Source: CAYWBI01 sp964456445
GTDB taxonomy: Bacteria > Calditrichota > Calditrichia > Calditrichales > J004
Reading direction: 5' to 3'
Assembly: GCA_964456445.1 (NCBI GenBank)
Contig: CAYWBI010000006.1
Location: 1 to 60,200 of the forward strand
Length of the DNA: 60,200 nucleotides
Of this stretch, positions 25,593 to 35,210 are shown in pieces; position 1 is the first letter of the stretch; the number at the start of each line of letters is the position of its first letter. Below the pieces are notes generated by a model. That model did not search any database and was not told the origin of the DNA. It saw nothing but the letters and a program-made list of their open reading frames with translations. The position numbers and the translations under genes were made by a program.

Positions 25593-26811
25593 GTTTTACC
25601 CGTTTGGATAAGCGCCCCGCCTGAACGGTAAGCAGATACATGCCGGATGAAATATTTGCGCCGGTTCCGGTGTGGGCATTCCAGCGAAAAGAATGTTTTC
25701 CCGAACGTATATTGCCATCAAAAAGCCGGACAATTTTTTGGCCCACTGTATTGAATATATCAATTTGTACATATCCACTCAAAGGAATATTGAGATCAAT
25801 CCTGACAAACCCGTTAAAAGGATTGGGGTAAGCCTTGGCTAAAAGGATGTTTTGAGGATAGGTCTTGGGCGGATCCGGCAATGCCGAGACGGTTGGCGTT
25901 AAAATATGAACGTCGTTTTCAACATCATTTTCGTCGAGTTGATAACCGCCCATGACATAAATTTTCCCCTGAAGAACCGCAGCGGCCATCCCGCTCTGCG
26001 CGTCCGGCATGTCTTTGCCATGCAGTAGTGTGTTGCTATTGGCGTTATATATTTCCACCAGATTGGTTTTACCGGATTGAGTCTCTCCCCCTATCATGTA
26101 TATAAGAGAATCTATCCGGGCTGTGGCGCCATAAGATCGGGGCTGGCTCAGTGAATCAATGCCTATCCAGGTATATTCGCTATCGGCAAATTCTGTTTTA
26201 TAACCGGTTGCAACTGGAGGGCCAAAGTTAGAGCCGCCGAACATATATATCTGGTTATTGTACACAGCCGGGAAAAATGCCACGCGGGGATTGTTAAGAT
26301 CAAAGTCCGCCTCTTCCCAATCGCTTTTTGTACTGTCGAACCATTCGATTTCATCAACGAGTTCAATACTATTTTTTTGTCCGCCAAAGCAATATATATG
26401 ATTATTGAAAATTATAGCCGAATGCCCTCTGCGTTCCTTGCGCATTTCATGCACTTCATCCCAGGAATTATGCACAGGGTCATATACTTCAACCGATTTT
26501 AAGACCTCGTCGTTATAGCCCCCTCCGCCTGTCAGGTAAATCTTGCCCTGCCAAAGAACTGCCGCCGCATTATAGCGTGCTTCCTTAAAATTTGAAACCG
26601 CTGTTGAATCCCAGGTATTGGAGCCCGGATCAAAAACTTCAACAGTGTTTAAAACGCGGTTGTCAACCGATTTTCCACCGAACAAGTAAATTTTTCCGTT
26701 GTACGTCACGGCACTGGCGCCTGCACGCGGCGTATTAAAGGGCACACCATCTTCCCAGGTGTCGCAGATCAGGGGGCTGATCAGAAGCATAAGCCAAAGA
26801 AGAGTTTTCAT
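25576..26811 (-). CDS. secreted kelch-repeat beta-propeller with C-terminal FlgD-like/type IX-style sorting domain
   Basis: This 411-aa protein has a signal peptide (about 1-17) and about six kelch repeats (residues 20-315). Each has the I-Y-x-x-GG turn, e.g. KIYLFGGKS, KIYLTGGGG, HIYCFGGQK, QIYMFGGSN, LIYMIGGET and KIYVMGGYQ. The last 85 residues form a FlgD-type Ig domain with the AYPNPFNG start and SGMYLLTVQAG end, the hallmark of surface delivery in this superphylum. The propeller likely binds protein or sugar outside the cell. It sits 59 bp after the Ser/Thr kinase gene. How a cytosolic kinase and a surface propeller work together is unknown. Confidence 0.88.
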   Translation of the reverse strand: MKTLLWLMLLISPLICDTWEDGVPFNTPRAGASAVTYNGKIYLFGGKSVDNRVLNTVEVFDPGSNTWDSTAVSNFKEARYNAAAVLWQGKIYLTGGGGYNDEVLKSVEVYDPVHNSWDEVHEMRKERRGHSAIIFNNHIYCFGGQKNSIELVDEIEWFDSTKSDWEEADFDLNNPRVAFFPAVYNNQIYMFGGSNFGPPVATGYKTEFADSEYTWIGIDSLSQPRSYGATARIDSLIYMIGGETQSGKTNLVEIYNANSNTLLHGKDMPDAQSGMAAAVLQGKIYVMGGYQLDENDVENDVHILTPTVSALPDPPKTYPQNILLAKAYPNPFNGFVRIDLNIPLSGYVQIDIFNTVGQKIVRLFDGNIRSGKHSFRWNAHTGTGANISSGMYLLTVQAGRLSKRVKLVYVK

Positions 26812-26870
26812 AGTTTTTCCAATTATTTTGTTGTTTCCTTGTCTTTATTCTATTTCAAACTTTGTGCCAG

Positions 26871-28418
26871 TTATTTGGCAAAGGTAAAACGCTTCTCAAT
26901 GGTTTGCCCCGGTTTTATATAAAGCGTGTCGGTTATCGAGCGGAATGCCGGATTGCTTAGTTTTATTATATTCTGTCCGCTGGCCAATACAATAGGGCCT
27001 GAAAGCGGAGTGTCTTCTCTATAACGCCCGTTGATATAGAGCTTTGCCCAGGGCGATACTTTTAAGCTAAGATATCCAAAAGCAGGTTTAAGACTAACGG
27101 ATATGGTATCGCTCTTGCCGGATGTTATGTCAAATTTTCGCACATGTGAAAAATAGTTGGGGTTCTCCAGTTTTAACTGGTGCGCCCCCGCCTCAAGTAT
27201 GATGGGTTTTCGCATCGGTGTTACATCGATGGAATCGCCATCAATAAATACCTTTGCCCAGGGTGAACACGTTATAAAAAGTGTGCCTTTTCCCGCGATC
27301 AGAGGGGCATTTGTTTCCTTTACAATTTTTACGGTATTGAGCGCCATATTCATTGTTGGACGTCCTTTATTTGGGCGATCTATTTCTGCCTGCTGTGTAG
27401 AAAGCGCCGTATCCGTCTTTATTTTAGTTGCCTCGATGATAGGGCTTTCCGACCGGAGCGTGTCAATCCCGCCGGATTGGGTTTTGTCAGATGGGTTTTT
27501 AGACGGCCAAAATATAATTAGCGCTGCTGCAATCACGGTTAGGAACAGCGCCGCTTGAACCGTGAACTTTATTTTGGGCGAGCGCTTAAAAACCGTTTGG
27601 CTACTTTCCTTTTCCGAAACATTAAATTTCTCTATCTGTTTTAACACCCCTTGTGCATCTTGTGGCCGGTTCTCAGGATCAGGCGAAAGCATGGCTATCA
27701 ATAGTTCGGCAAATGAATCCGGGATGTCGTTCCTGATTTTACGGATATCGGGAATTTGATTGTTTAGGACGCATTGCAATGTGGATGCAATATTATCTTT
27801 CTGATGTGGATTGACGCCGCTCAGCATTTCATAAATAGTCATTCCCAGGCTGTAAAGATCGCTTTGTGGGCTGGCCGTTCCCCCTTGTATCTGTTCCGGC
27901 GCCATATAGGCCGGTGTGCCCATGCTTTGGCCCTGCGATGTAACTTCCGGTGCATCGGCAAGGGAAGCCAGGCCAAAATCCGTTAAACGGGCTTGCCTGG
28001 TTTTATCCAGCAGGATATTTGCAGGTTTAATATCGCGATGGATTACCTTACTTTTATGCGCGTAAGCCAGGGCACGCAATAAATCCATGAAAACACTCAG
28101 TATCTGTTCGAAAGCCAGGTTTTTATTGTCCCTGATATACTGTTGCAGAGTTTGACCTTCAACGAATTCCAGGGATATATAAACCAAATTTTCGGATACT
28201 TCAAAATCATACACATTGACAATGTTTTTGTGTTGTAAACGTGCGCTTATCCTGGCCTCACGCCGAAAGCGGTCCAGCAAATCCTTTTCCCCGAGCCATT
28301 GTTGGTTTAGTACTTTTAATAAAACCGGACGGTCCAGGTTTAAATGACGGGCTTTGTAAACGGTGGTCAGGGCGCCGCGGCTGATCTCGGCAATGATCTC
28401 ATGATTCTTGATTTTCAT
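26871..28418 (-). CDS. Hanks-type Ser/Thr protein kinase with transmembrane helix and two PEGA domains
   Basis: The kinase domain (1-265) has K35 (VLLKVL), E54, the catalytic loop HRDIKPANI (D129, K131, N134), DFG at 147-149 and the TPAYMAPEQ activation segment, so it should be active. The glycine loop is degenerate (ISRGALTTVYKA). One membrane helix (about 285-303) leads to two external PEGA domains, about 375-445 and 447-515, each with an SPWAK(V/L)(F/Y)I(D/N)G strand. PEGA domains are thought to bind envelope surfaces or glycans. The gene overlaps the upstream sigma54-activator gene by 20 bp, suggesting a shared signalling circuit in which envelope state affects sigma54 transcription. Confidence 0.93.
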   Translation of the reverse strand: MKIKNHEIIAEISRGALTTVYKARHLNLDRPVLLKVLNQQWLGEKDLLDRFRREARISARLQHKNIVNVYDFEVSENLVYISLEFVEGQTLQQYIRDNKNLAFEQILSVFMDLLRALAYAHKSKVIHRDIKPANILLDKTRQARLTDFGLASLADAPEVTSQGQSMGTPAYMAPEQIQGGTASPQSDLYSLGMTIYEMLSGVNPHQKDNIASTLQCVLNNQIPDIRKIRNDIPDSFAELLIAMLSPDPENRPQDAQGVLKQIEKFNVSEKESSQTVFKRSPKIKFTVQAALFLTVIAAALIIFWPSKNPSDKTQSGGIDTLRSESPIIEATKIKTDTALSTQQAEIDRPNKGRPTMNMALNTVKIVKETNAPLIAGKGTLFITCSPWAKVFIDGDSIDVTPMRKPIILEAGAHQLKLENPNYFSHVRKFDITSGKSDTISVSLKPAFGYLSLKVSPWAKLYINGRYREDTPLSGPIVLASGQNIIKLSNPAFRSITDTLYIKPGQTIEKRFTFAK

Positions 28419-29883
28419 CTAACATGCCCCATTCTTTAATCTGGTATTGCAGCCATCGTCGGGAAACATCTAAAATTTGCGCTGCCCGTGTACGGTTTCC
28501 GCCGGTCATTTCAATTGTCTGAAGAATGGCGTATTTGTTGATTTCTTTAAGTGTTTTCCCGATGGGCATCCGTGGTTCGGTTTTTCTTAACTGGAATACG
28601 TCCGGGGATATTTCGGTTGTATTGGATAAAATAACAGCCCGTTCAATGGTGTTTTCCAACTCGCGTACATTCCCCGGCCAATCGTACTCCTGAAGGTATT
28701 GCAGCGCTTTTTTTGAGAACCCTTTAAAGGATTTCTTGTTTTTATAGGCATAATATTTTAAAAAATGTTCGGCCAACAGGATAATATCACCGGCCCGTTT
28801 TCTTAATGGTGGCATCTTTATGGATATTACATTAAGCCGGTAATACAAATCTTCGCGGAAACGCCCTTGCTTGACCTCTTCCAATAAATCTTTATTGGTG
28901 GCGGAAAGAATGCGCACGTTTACAATTCTGAACTTGGTATCGCCCACCCGCTTCAATTCGCCCTCCTGGATGATACGTAGTAATTTTGTCTGTACATCCA
29001 TGCCGATTTCGGCAATTTCATCCAAAAATACAGTGCCGCCATCGGCTTCTTCGAACAGCCCGGGTTTGTCTTCCATTGCACCTGTAAAAGCGCCCTTTTT
29101 ATGACCGAAAAGTTCGCTTTCCAATAAGTTTTCCGACAGGCTGCCACAAAAAATTGGTACAAATGGTTTTTGGGCCTGTGGGGAGTTTTTATGAATGGCC
29201 CGGGCAATGAGTTCTTTTCCCGTCCCGGAATCCCCTTCGATAAGCACCGTTGCAGTAGAAGCTGCCACACTGCGTGTAACTTCAAATATCCGTTGCATGG
29301 GCTCACTTCTGCCTATTATTTCCGGGAACAGATCGTTAAGGGAAATTTGTTCTTTGAGCTTTTTATTTTCCCTCTGCAAATCATTGAACATCCGGGCGTT
29401 TTGGATTGCGATTGCCGCCTGAATCGAGAAGGCATTTAGAAAATCCAGACTTTCATCGTCAAATTTATCCTTCGACATCTGCCGGTCCATATAAATGGCC
29501 CCCACGATTTCATCCTTGTAGATAAGCGGAGTGCACATAACCGAATGTATTTTCTGGATGACGATACTCTCTGCTCCACTAAACCGGTCATCCTGCTGGG
29601 CGTTGATACTGATCAACGGTTTTTTGCTTTCGATAACCTGGCGCACGACGCTACTGGAGTGATCGCGGATGGATTTTATCGTTTCCCGGGAAAGGTTGCG
29701 GGCCGTTACAATTTCGTAATTATCTTTTTGGGCCCTTTTTTTTAGCAGGATAAAGCCACGTTCCGCATTTAACACGCGCAGGGCGGAATCCATTATACGG
29801 TCCAGCAAGACAGAAATTTCATGCGTGGCGTTTATCTCTTCACTAATTTTTAAAAGTGTTTCAAATGGGTTTAAAAGAGCCAT
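28399..29883 (-). CDS. GAF-domain sigma54-dependent transcriptional activator
   Basis: This 494-aa protein has an N-terminal GAF domain (about 15-165), a short coiled linker (to about 185) and an AAA+ domain (about 187-420). The AAA+ domain has Walker A GDSGTGKE (217-224), the sigma54-contacting GAFTGA (264-269) and Walker B GTVFLDEI. The C terminus is a Fis-type helix-turn-helix (about 450-490, TRAAQILDVSRRWLQYQ). It lacks a receiver domain, so it is switched by a GAF ligand or by phosphorylation from the adjacent kinase rather than by a histidine kinase. GAFTGA shows it acts with RpoN. The binding site is unknown. Confidence 0.93.
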   Translation of the reverse strand: MALLNPFETLLKISEEINATHEISVLLDRIMDSALRVLNAERGFILLKKRAQKDNYEIVTARNLSRETIKSIRDHSSSVVRQVIESKKPLISINAQQDDRFSGAESIVIQKIHSVMCTPLIYKDEIVGAIYMDRQMSKDKFDDESLDFLNAFSIQAAIAIQNARMFNDLQRENKKLKEQISLNDLFPEIIGRSEPMQRIFEVTRSVAASTATVLIEGDSGTGKELIARAIHKNSPQAQKPFVPIFCGSLSENLLESELFGHKKGAFTGAMEDKPGLFEEADGGTVFLDEIAEIGMDVQTKLLRIIQEGELKRVGDTKFRIVNVRILSATNKDLLEEVKQGRFREDLYYRLNVISIKMPPLRKRAGDIILLAEHFLKYYAYKNKKSFKGFSKKALQYLQEYDWPGNVRELENTIERAVILSNTTEISPDVFQLRKTEPRMPIGKTLKEINKYAILQTIEMTGGNRTRAAQILDVSRRWLQYQIKEWGMLDENQES

Positions 29884-29893
29884 TATCTTTTCC

Positions 29894-30889
29894 TTATTTA
29901 CTTATATGAAAGCTGCCTTCTTTGGAGCTGCTTGTATTGCCGAATTCATCTTTTACCGAAAGTATCCAAATATAATCGCTGGTGGGCTGCGTATTTTCTA
30001 TGGTCATTTTAGTTTGACCGCTGGGAATTGCTTTAAATTCCGCCACCCGTGTCAGCAAGCCAAGATTGATTTGCGATATCTCAATTGATTGGGTAAAGAA
30101 ATAGGGCAACCGTGTTTTTTGCCAGGCAAATGTGATGGAGTCATTTGCCACAACCTGTAAATTAGTAGGGGATATCACAACAGGGGTGGGGTCGATTACC
30201 CGTGTTAAATACCGTGGATCGGATTGTATGGTCTGCCCGGGATCATCGGTTACGCTTAGAATAAATGATCGTCCGATCAATGAGTGGATGCTGCTGATCG
30301 GTAGATTTTCAATGTTGAGACGGCTGCTAAAGAAGCCTGCGTTAAGACTTATGGCCAATGTATCGCTGGCCGAATACGCGGGTATGGCATAAGAAACCTG
30401 CTTAATATTGGCAATCCCGTCCAAATCATTTACCTGGGCGTCGATTTGCAGGAAATAAAGATCATCCACAGGGAAAAAGCGGGAGATATGATGCGTGGTA
30501 AGCGATATGCCCTCAAAAAAAGGTAAGCCGTCCAAGAAAAAATCGATTTTCCGGTCGGTAGCTACCTGGATATTTAAGGAATCCCGACTACGCCCATCAG
30601 CGCTGCAATAAACCGTGTATGCGCCCGGGGCCACCCCTGAGAAGATAAAGTTCCCATCGTTATCTGAAAAGACTTTACTGTTTCCCGGAAACAAACTGAC
30701 CACCGCGTTGGCCACTGGCCGATAGGGGGCATAACGCGTGTTGACAATACCGCTGATTATGTAGCCCGTGCTGCCGCTTTTTGGGTCCAGAGGATTCTCA
30801 TGGGAAACATCACTCAAACAGGATGTCGTGAGAAGCATCGGTCCGGATAACAAAATCAACAGGAAAATAGTTCTTTTCATTTTATTCAT
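29894..30889 (-). CDS. lipoprotein with carboxypeptidase-regulatory-like domain
   Basis: This 331-aa protein has a lipoprotein signal ending LLTTSC (C24; the -3 residue is Thr, not the usual Leu). The segment HENPLDPKSGS after it is typical of FCB surface lipoproteins. Residues about 43-120 form a carboxypeptidase-regulatory-like beta sandwich (PVANAVVSLFPGN...DGNFIFSGVAPG). The C terminus resembles fibronectin-like beta repeats. It is the first gene of the operon, 10 bp ahead of the sigma54 activator. It may be an envelope anchor or sensor for the kinase/activator pair. Confidence 0.8.
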   Translation of the reverse strand: MNKMKRTIFLLILLSGPMLLTTSCLSDVSHENPLDPKSGSTGYIISGIVNTRYAPYRPVANAVVSLFPGNSKVFSDNDGNFIFSGVAPGAYTVYCSADGRSRDSLNIQVATDRKIDFFLDGLPFFEGISLTTHHISRFFPVDDLYFLQIDAQVNDLDGIANIKQVSYAIPAYSASDTLAISLNAGFFSSRLNIENLPISSIHSLIGRSFILSVTDDPGQTIQSDPRYLTRVIDPTPVVISPTNLQVVANDSITFAWQKTRLPYFFTQSIEISQINLGLLTRVAEFKAIPSGQTKMTIENTQPTSDYIWILSVKDEFGNTSSSKEGSFHISK

Positions 30890-31265
30890 TGGCGTGATTG
30901 ATAAATGCGTTGCGCAAATATAGTATTTATTGGTTTAAAAACCAGCGATTCTTGTTAAATATTCCCACAAAGAAAACATTATTGTGCAAATCATGCACCT
31001 TAGGATAAAACCGGACTCTATCAAAGGCAACACAAAGAACAAGCTGACCGGGGCAACCCTTTTTGTTCCGAATTTGTTTAGGGCTAAAAGGTATGACCAT
31101 GTTTTTTGGGACAGATTATAGAAATAAATATTTTTGTAGAAACCTGATTGCCGTTTGTTTCACCCTGAACCTGAAAAACCGGGGGATTTCGGATACGGGC
31201 TTTGGAAAACGCCGGTTGCCAATTCGCAACGGATACATCTTTCTAAAGGTTGAAATATTTTTCCG
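30890..31265. other. 376-bp gap, no gene recognised; holds the promoter region of the signalling operon
   Basis: The leftward operon start at 30889 must have its promoter here. On the minus strand TATATTTG occurs about 40 nt upstream of the start and fits the Bacteroidetes -7 consensus TAnnTTTG, but I see no convincing -33 partner. GTGCA-AATCA-TGCAC near 30983 is a short inverted repeat. No GG-N10-GC sigma54 site was found, so autoregulation by the operon's own activator is not supported. The rightward open frame from 31063 overlaps the next gene's 3' end and looks non-coding. Confidence 0.4.
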
Positions 31266-32642
31266 CTATGCCTTTACTTTTTTTGCGGCTTCCCGGGCAG
31301 CAATCAAAACCGGGTCCCAAACCGGGGCAAAGGGAGGGGCATAGGTTAAATCCAGTGCACATATATCAAATACAGTCATTTTTTGCTGCAACGCCGTTGC
31401 AAATATATCTACTCTTTTGGCAATACCTTCTTCTCCGGCCATTTCCGCGCCAAGCAGACGACCGTTTCTTTTTTCAAAAACAAGTTTTATCCAAACCGGG
31501 CTTCCAGATGGAAAATAAGATGCCCGTGAATGGGCCGCTATAAAAACACTTTCCGCCTTAAAACCGTATTTTAACGCTCCGTCGCTACACAATCCGCAGC
31601 GCGCCACATGAATATCAAAAACTTTAACCGCCATGCTTCCCAAGATGCCCTTAAAAATAGCGTGCCCGCCTGCGGCATTGATTCCGGCTACCCGGCCTTG
31701 TTTGTTGGCCGTTGTACCCAATGGGACATAATGGTTGCGGTTGGTAATTCGATGGTGTGCTTCCGCGCAATCGCCGGCAGCATAGACGTTATGGATATTG
31801 GTAGCCATTTTGGGACTAACCGAAATGGCGCCCGTTTTACCCAGGGCCACTCCGCCGCTTTGGGCAAAATCAACATTGGGTTTTACTCCAATGGCCACGA
31901 TGATTAACTGTACCCGAAGAATCGGGCCGCTGGCCAAAATCAATTCGGCCTCATCGGAGGCGCCATTGATTTGTCTGAGTTCATTGTTCAGATAAATGGT
32001 AATGTTTTTTTGCAACAGAGCGGTCATTAGGATATCGTTTATTTCATCGGAACTGCGTGGGAGGATTTTTAAAGCTTTTTCAATGATAGAAGTTTTGATT
32101 CCCCATTTATGCAGGGCTTCAGCCATTTCTAAGCCGATATATCCGCCGCCAATGATCGCTGCATCTTTTACCTTACCGCTTTCCAGCAAGGATTTGATTC
32201 CCATGCCGTCGCTTAGGTTTCGGACGTAAAAAACATTTTTAAACAAGGGGTTAGCTAGGGGCAATGAAACTGTGTTTGCCCCTGTGGCAATGATCAAACG
32301 GTCATAGGTCAATTCAAATAAGTGGCCATCACTCAGTCGGCGGATATAAACCTTGCGCTTAATACTGTTAAAATTCAACGCCTCATGTGCGGTTAATACT
32401 TTTATGCCCTGTGCCTCAAAATCTGCAATAGAGCGAATAAGCAGCTTTTCGGGCGCGGCTACTTCACCACTTATAAAATAGGGCAGTCCGCAAGCGGCAA
32501 AACTAATAACGGGCGCTTTTTGAATAAGGGTGATTTGTGCGCGTGGATCTGTTTTTCGCGCTTGTGCAGCCGCGCTGCTACCGGCTGCCGTACCGCCAAT
32601 TATCAGGATTTTCTTAGCTCTATATGTTCGGACTGTGTTCAT
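31266..32642 (-). CDS. FAD/NAD(P)-dependent pyridine nucleotide-disulfide oxidoreductase, CoA-disulfide-reductase-like
   Basis: This 458-aa flavoprotein has an FAD-binding GGTAAGSSAA motif (16-25), the redox-active Cys C51 in SFAACGLPYFISG, an NADH-binding GGGYIGLEMAE and the FAD-contacting VYAAGDCAE. The single Cys in S-x-x-x-C-G-L-P-Y is the mark of the CoA-disulfide reductase / NADH oxidase / polysulfide reductase group. Its substrate could be CoA disulfide, persulfide or O2; the sequence does not decide. Length fits the version without a rhodanese tail. It has no close operon partners (181 bp to the HAD gene). Confidence 0.9.
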   Translation of the reverse strand: MNTVRTYRAKKILIIGGTAAGSSAAAQARKTDPRAQITLIQKAPVISFAACGLPYFISGEVAAPEKLLIRSIADFEAQGIKVLTAHEALNFNSIKRKVYIRRLSDGHLFELTYDRLIIATGANTVSLPLANPLFKNVFYVRNLSDGMGIKSLLESGKVKDAAIIGGGYIGLEMAEALHKWGIKTSIIEKALKILPRSSDEINDILMTALLQKNITIYLNNELRQINGASDEAELILASGPILRVQLIIVAIGVKPNVDFAQSGGVALGKTGAISVSPKMATNIHNVYAAGDCAEAHHRITNRNHYVPLGTTANKQGRVAGINAAGGHAIFKGILGSMAVKVFDIHVARCGLCSDGALKYGFKAESVFIAAHSRASYFPSGSPVWIKLVFEKRNGRLLGAEMAGEEGIAKRVDIFATALQQKMTVFDICALDLTYAPPFAPVWDPVLIAAREAAKKVKA

Positions 32643-32823
32643 ATCAGCCTTTGTTTAACTCATCATGCATGTTTTAAAGTTACATGTTTATAAAGATTTT
32701 TACCATGGATTTATAGCGATGTATGAACATTATGCCTAATCCAAGCTATTCATCTAAATAACAGGTCATCCAGGTTTTGTATCGGTGTTTCATCAGGGGG
32801 CCCTGTTTATAAAGTTCGGGTTG

Positions 32824-33522
32824 TTATTTATCGATCTGGTTAAATAGTGCCATGATTTTATCGGTATTAAGCAGGTTCTTTACAAGATATGTTGCACCTG
32901 CATTTTTCAATTCATTGGCTGATGCAAGACCGGTTTCCACGGCGAGACATTGCAGCCCGCTTTTTAAAGCACATTCCACATCTCTTGCGCTGTCACCAAT
33001 TATCCAGGTGTTCTCCATGCTGAATTTTAACTGATAGTATCTTTCCATCCGTTTGATAGCAATAGGAGGCAAACAATTACGGTTGTGATTGTCATCGCCA
33101 AAAGCACCGGTGACAAAATAGCTATACAGACCCGAAGTACGTAATTTGATATATGCGCCATCTTTTACATTCCCTGTAACAAGACCCAGATAACAATTGT
33201 CCTGTGCCTGGCAGCGTTCTAAAAGCGATCTAACACCGGCTAACACATGGGGTGGGTCTTCATCGGTTACTTTTTTTCGCAGAGTTTCAATAAATTCTGC
33301 AATCAGGAAATCTACACGTTCCGGGGTGGGATCTTTTACGCCATACAATATCAGAATTTCTTTAAATATTTGTGGGTCTGTTAAGCCGGCAAAGTGAAAA
33401 ATACCATTGGGTTTATAATTCGGATAATTTCGGCGCATTACCTCCATTGCAGCTTGTTTTGGTACTCCGTGTCCGCTTAAGAGTGTTCCGTCGATATCGA
33501 ATAATAGCAGTATTGGTTTCAT
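32824..33522 (-). CDS. HAD-superfamily hydrolase, phosphoglycolate-phosphatase-like
   Basis: This 232-aa protein has catalytic D9 and D11 in LLFDIDGTLLSG, motif II LVTGN, and motif IV WIIGDSARDVECALKSG. The cap is helical (type C1), as in phosphoglycolate phosphatases and beta-phosphoglucomutases. The true substrate is unknown. It starts 14 bp after era on the same strand, so the two are probably co-transcribed. Confidence 0.9.
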   Translation of the reverse strand: MKPILLLFDIDGTLLSGHGVPKQAAMEVMRRNYPNYKPNGIFHFAGLTDPQIFKEILILYGVKDPTPERVDFLIAEFIETLRKKVTDEDPPHVLAGVRSLLERCQAQDNCYLGLVTGNVKDGAYIKLRTSGLYSYFVTGAFGDDNHNRNCLPPIAIKRMERYYQLKFSMENTWIIGDSARDVECALKSGLQCLAVETGLASANELKNAGATYLVKNLLNTDKIMALFNQIDK

Positions 33523-33536
33523 CGCTTTACCTGGGT

Positions 33537-34445
33537 TTAATAGCCCAATTGATCTAATTTGTTCTCATCACGCCGCCAATTTGCACGTACACGCACCCGT
33601 AAATCTAAATAGACCGGCCGGCCTAAAAATTCTTCAATAGACTTTCGTGCCACACTGCCAACCTTTTTTAACTTTTGTCCTTTGGCCCCAATCAAAATAC
33701 CCTTTTGTGATTCGCGTTCAACAACGATGATCGCTTCGATATAATCCTTGCCCTTTGCCCGTTCCTTAAAGCTGTTGATTAGTACCCCGGTAGCATAAGG
33801 GACCTCTTCATGAAAAGAATTGAAGATACGTTCACGGATAAGTTCCGCTACAAAAAAGCGCTCCGGTTGATCGGTCAGCAGATCCTTTGGATAGTATGGC
33901 GGGCTAAAAGGAAGGTGTTTCGAAATTTCGTTTTTTAAATCATCAAGCCCCTCGTCTTTTAGCGAGGAAATGGGAATAATCGCGTTAAAGTTATACCAGT
34001 TTTTATAGAGCTCGATTAAGGGCAATAAATTTTTCCGGTCGATAAGATCAATTTTGCTCAAGACCAGGATGCTGTCGGCATTATAGGTTTTTATCCTTTG
34101 TACATCGATCTCCACCGGGTGTTTTTTATCCGTAACATCAACAATCATAATCAGTAGATCCGCATCAGACATTGCAGAATTGATTTGCTTGTTCATTCGT
34201 TTATGCAGGCCATACTTAGGTTTTACCATCCCGGGGGTATCGAGGAAGATAACCTGCAGTTTTTCGCTGTTTAAAATCCCCAGCACGTTCTGACGGGTCG
34301 TTTGTGGGCGTGGCGAGGTAATTGATATACGCATATCCATCAGCGCATTAAGCAAGGTGGATTTTCCTGCGTTTGGCAAGCCGAAAATAGCTACATATCC
34401 TGCGCGGTGGTCTTTGGGTATAATTTGTTCTTTTTCTTCTGTCAT
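33537..34445 (-). CDS. era: GTPase Era
   Basis: Era binds 16S rRNA and helps 30S maturation. The G-domain motifs are G1 GLPNAGKST, G3 DTPG, and G4 SKID (Asn replaced by Ser, unusual but seen in some Era proteins). The C-terminal KH domain has the GxxG loop in LIGAKGQKLKKVG. I chose the ATG at 34445 (302 aa, MTEEKEQI) over a TTG 13 codons upstream, because the extra residues are outside the family alignment. AGG about 11 nt upstream is a weak ribosome site. It is followed by the HAD gene. Confidence 0.93.
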   Translation of the reverse strand: MTEEKEQIIPKDHRAGYVAIFGLPNAGKSTLLNALMDMRISITSPRPQTTRQNVLGILNSEKLQVIFLDTPGMVKPKYGLHKRMNKQINSAMSDADLLIMIVDVTDKKHPVEIDVQRIKTYNADSILVLSKIDLIDRKNLLPLIELYKNWYNFNAIIPISSLKDEGLDDLKNEISKHLPFSPPYYPKDLLTDQPERFFVAELIRERIFNSFHEEVPYATGVLINSFKERAKGKDYIEAIIVVERESQKGILIGAKGQKLKKVGSVARKSIEEFLGRPVYLDLRVRVRANWRRDENKLDQLGY

Positions 34446-34599
34446 AATTTTATTTACCTGGTTTCTTTTGTGTTTGTCAAGCAAATTGCCGATCGCAAGT
34501 GCGTATTTTTATCCGGGCTTATAATTTCTTCCACCGGAATTATTTTACTCCGAATGATAACATAAATGAATTTACATAATTTCATGATTGAAGTGACTA

Positions 34600-35202
34600 T
34601 TATTTAATCGTCTTTAATTTTTGCAATAGCTTATCGATTTGTTCCAAACGTTCGGTCATAATTTCAATCTCCGTGTCTTTATCCAGGGTCTCGGTATAAA
34701 ATTCACAGATCGTGCCGGTTTTGCCGACGAAGATGTATGCCAAATTATCAAAATTATTTAATATTTCGATAAATGATTTTTCGCCGGCCAATTTTTTAAC
34801 CTGACCGTTTGAAGCCGGCATGAAATAATAAATAATCCCCTTCTTGGTTTCAATGGTTGATTTGTTTGGGGCCTGCCCCTCGGTTGCCTGGTCTTGCAGC
34901 CAATTGGCCTCGGCAATGGTCAGGGTTGTTGATATGTCTGTTGTAATACTTATGTCAATATAATTTTGCCTTTTGTTTCCCGCCCGTGACGAACTAAAAT
35001 TGATGGTAATACTTTTACCCTTGACTTTACCATGAAATACCGGTCGGGAAGCGAAACCATCACGAATAACCGTACCATCGTACAGGTCTTCCATATCCAG
35101 CAGGTTGCGGTGCACCACATCCCATAATGATTTACGTAGCCAGACCATTCCTCCCCATAGAAGAATAAAAATCAAGATGATGGCGACGAAGACAAAAAAC
35201 AT
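34600..35202 (-). CDS. hypothetical membrane-anchored protein (200 aa)
   Basis: I do not recognise the family. One N-terminal membrane segment (about 3-20) is followed by a mixed alpha/beta soluble part. The C terminus is a helix rich in charged residues (EIMTERLEQIDKLLQKL). ATG 35202 is preceded by AAGG at 6 nt; an upstream ATG at 35244 overlaps the protease gene. It lies 8 bp after the site-2-type protease gene, so it may be its partner, inhibitor or substrate adaptor; that is inference. Confidence 0.65.
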   Translation of the reverse strand: MFFVFVAIILIFILLWGGMVWLRKSLWDVVHRNLLDMEDLYDGTVIRDGFASRPVFHGKVKGKSITINFSSSRAGNKRQNYIDISITTDISTTLTIAEANWLQDQATEGQAPNKSTIETKKGIIYYFMPASNGQVKKLAGEKSFIEILNNFDNLAYIFVGKTGTICEFYTETLDKDTEIEIMTERLEQIDKLLQKLKTIK

Positions 35203-35210
35203 TTTATACC

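Noticed and set aside
30890..31000. Sigma54 promoter in front of the lipoprotein/activator operon
   Set aside because: No GG-N10-GC pair with the right spacing was found; only a TAnnTTTG-like element is present.
31063..31344. 93-codon plus-strand open frame
   Set aside because: It overlaps the 3' end of the CoA-disulfide-reductase-like gene and has no ribosome site.
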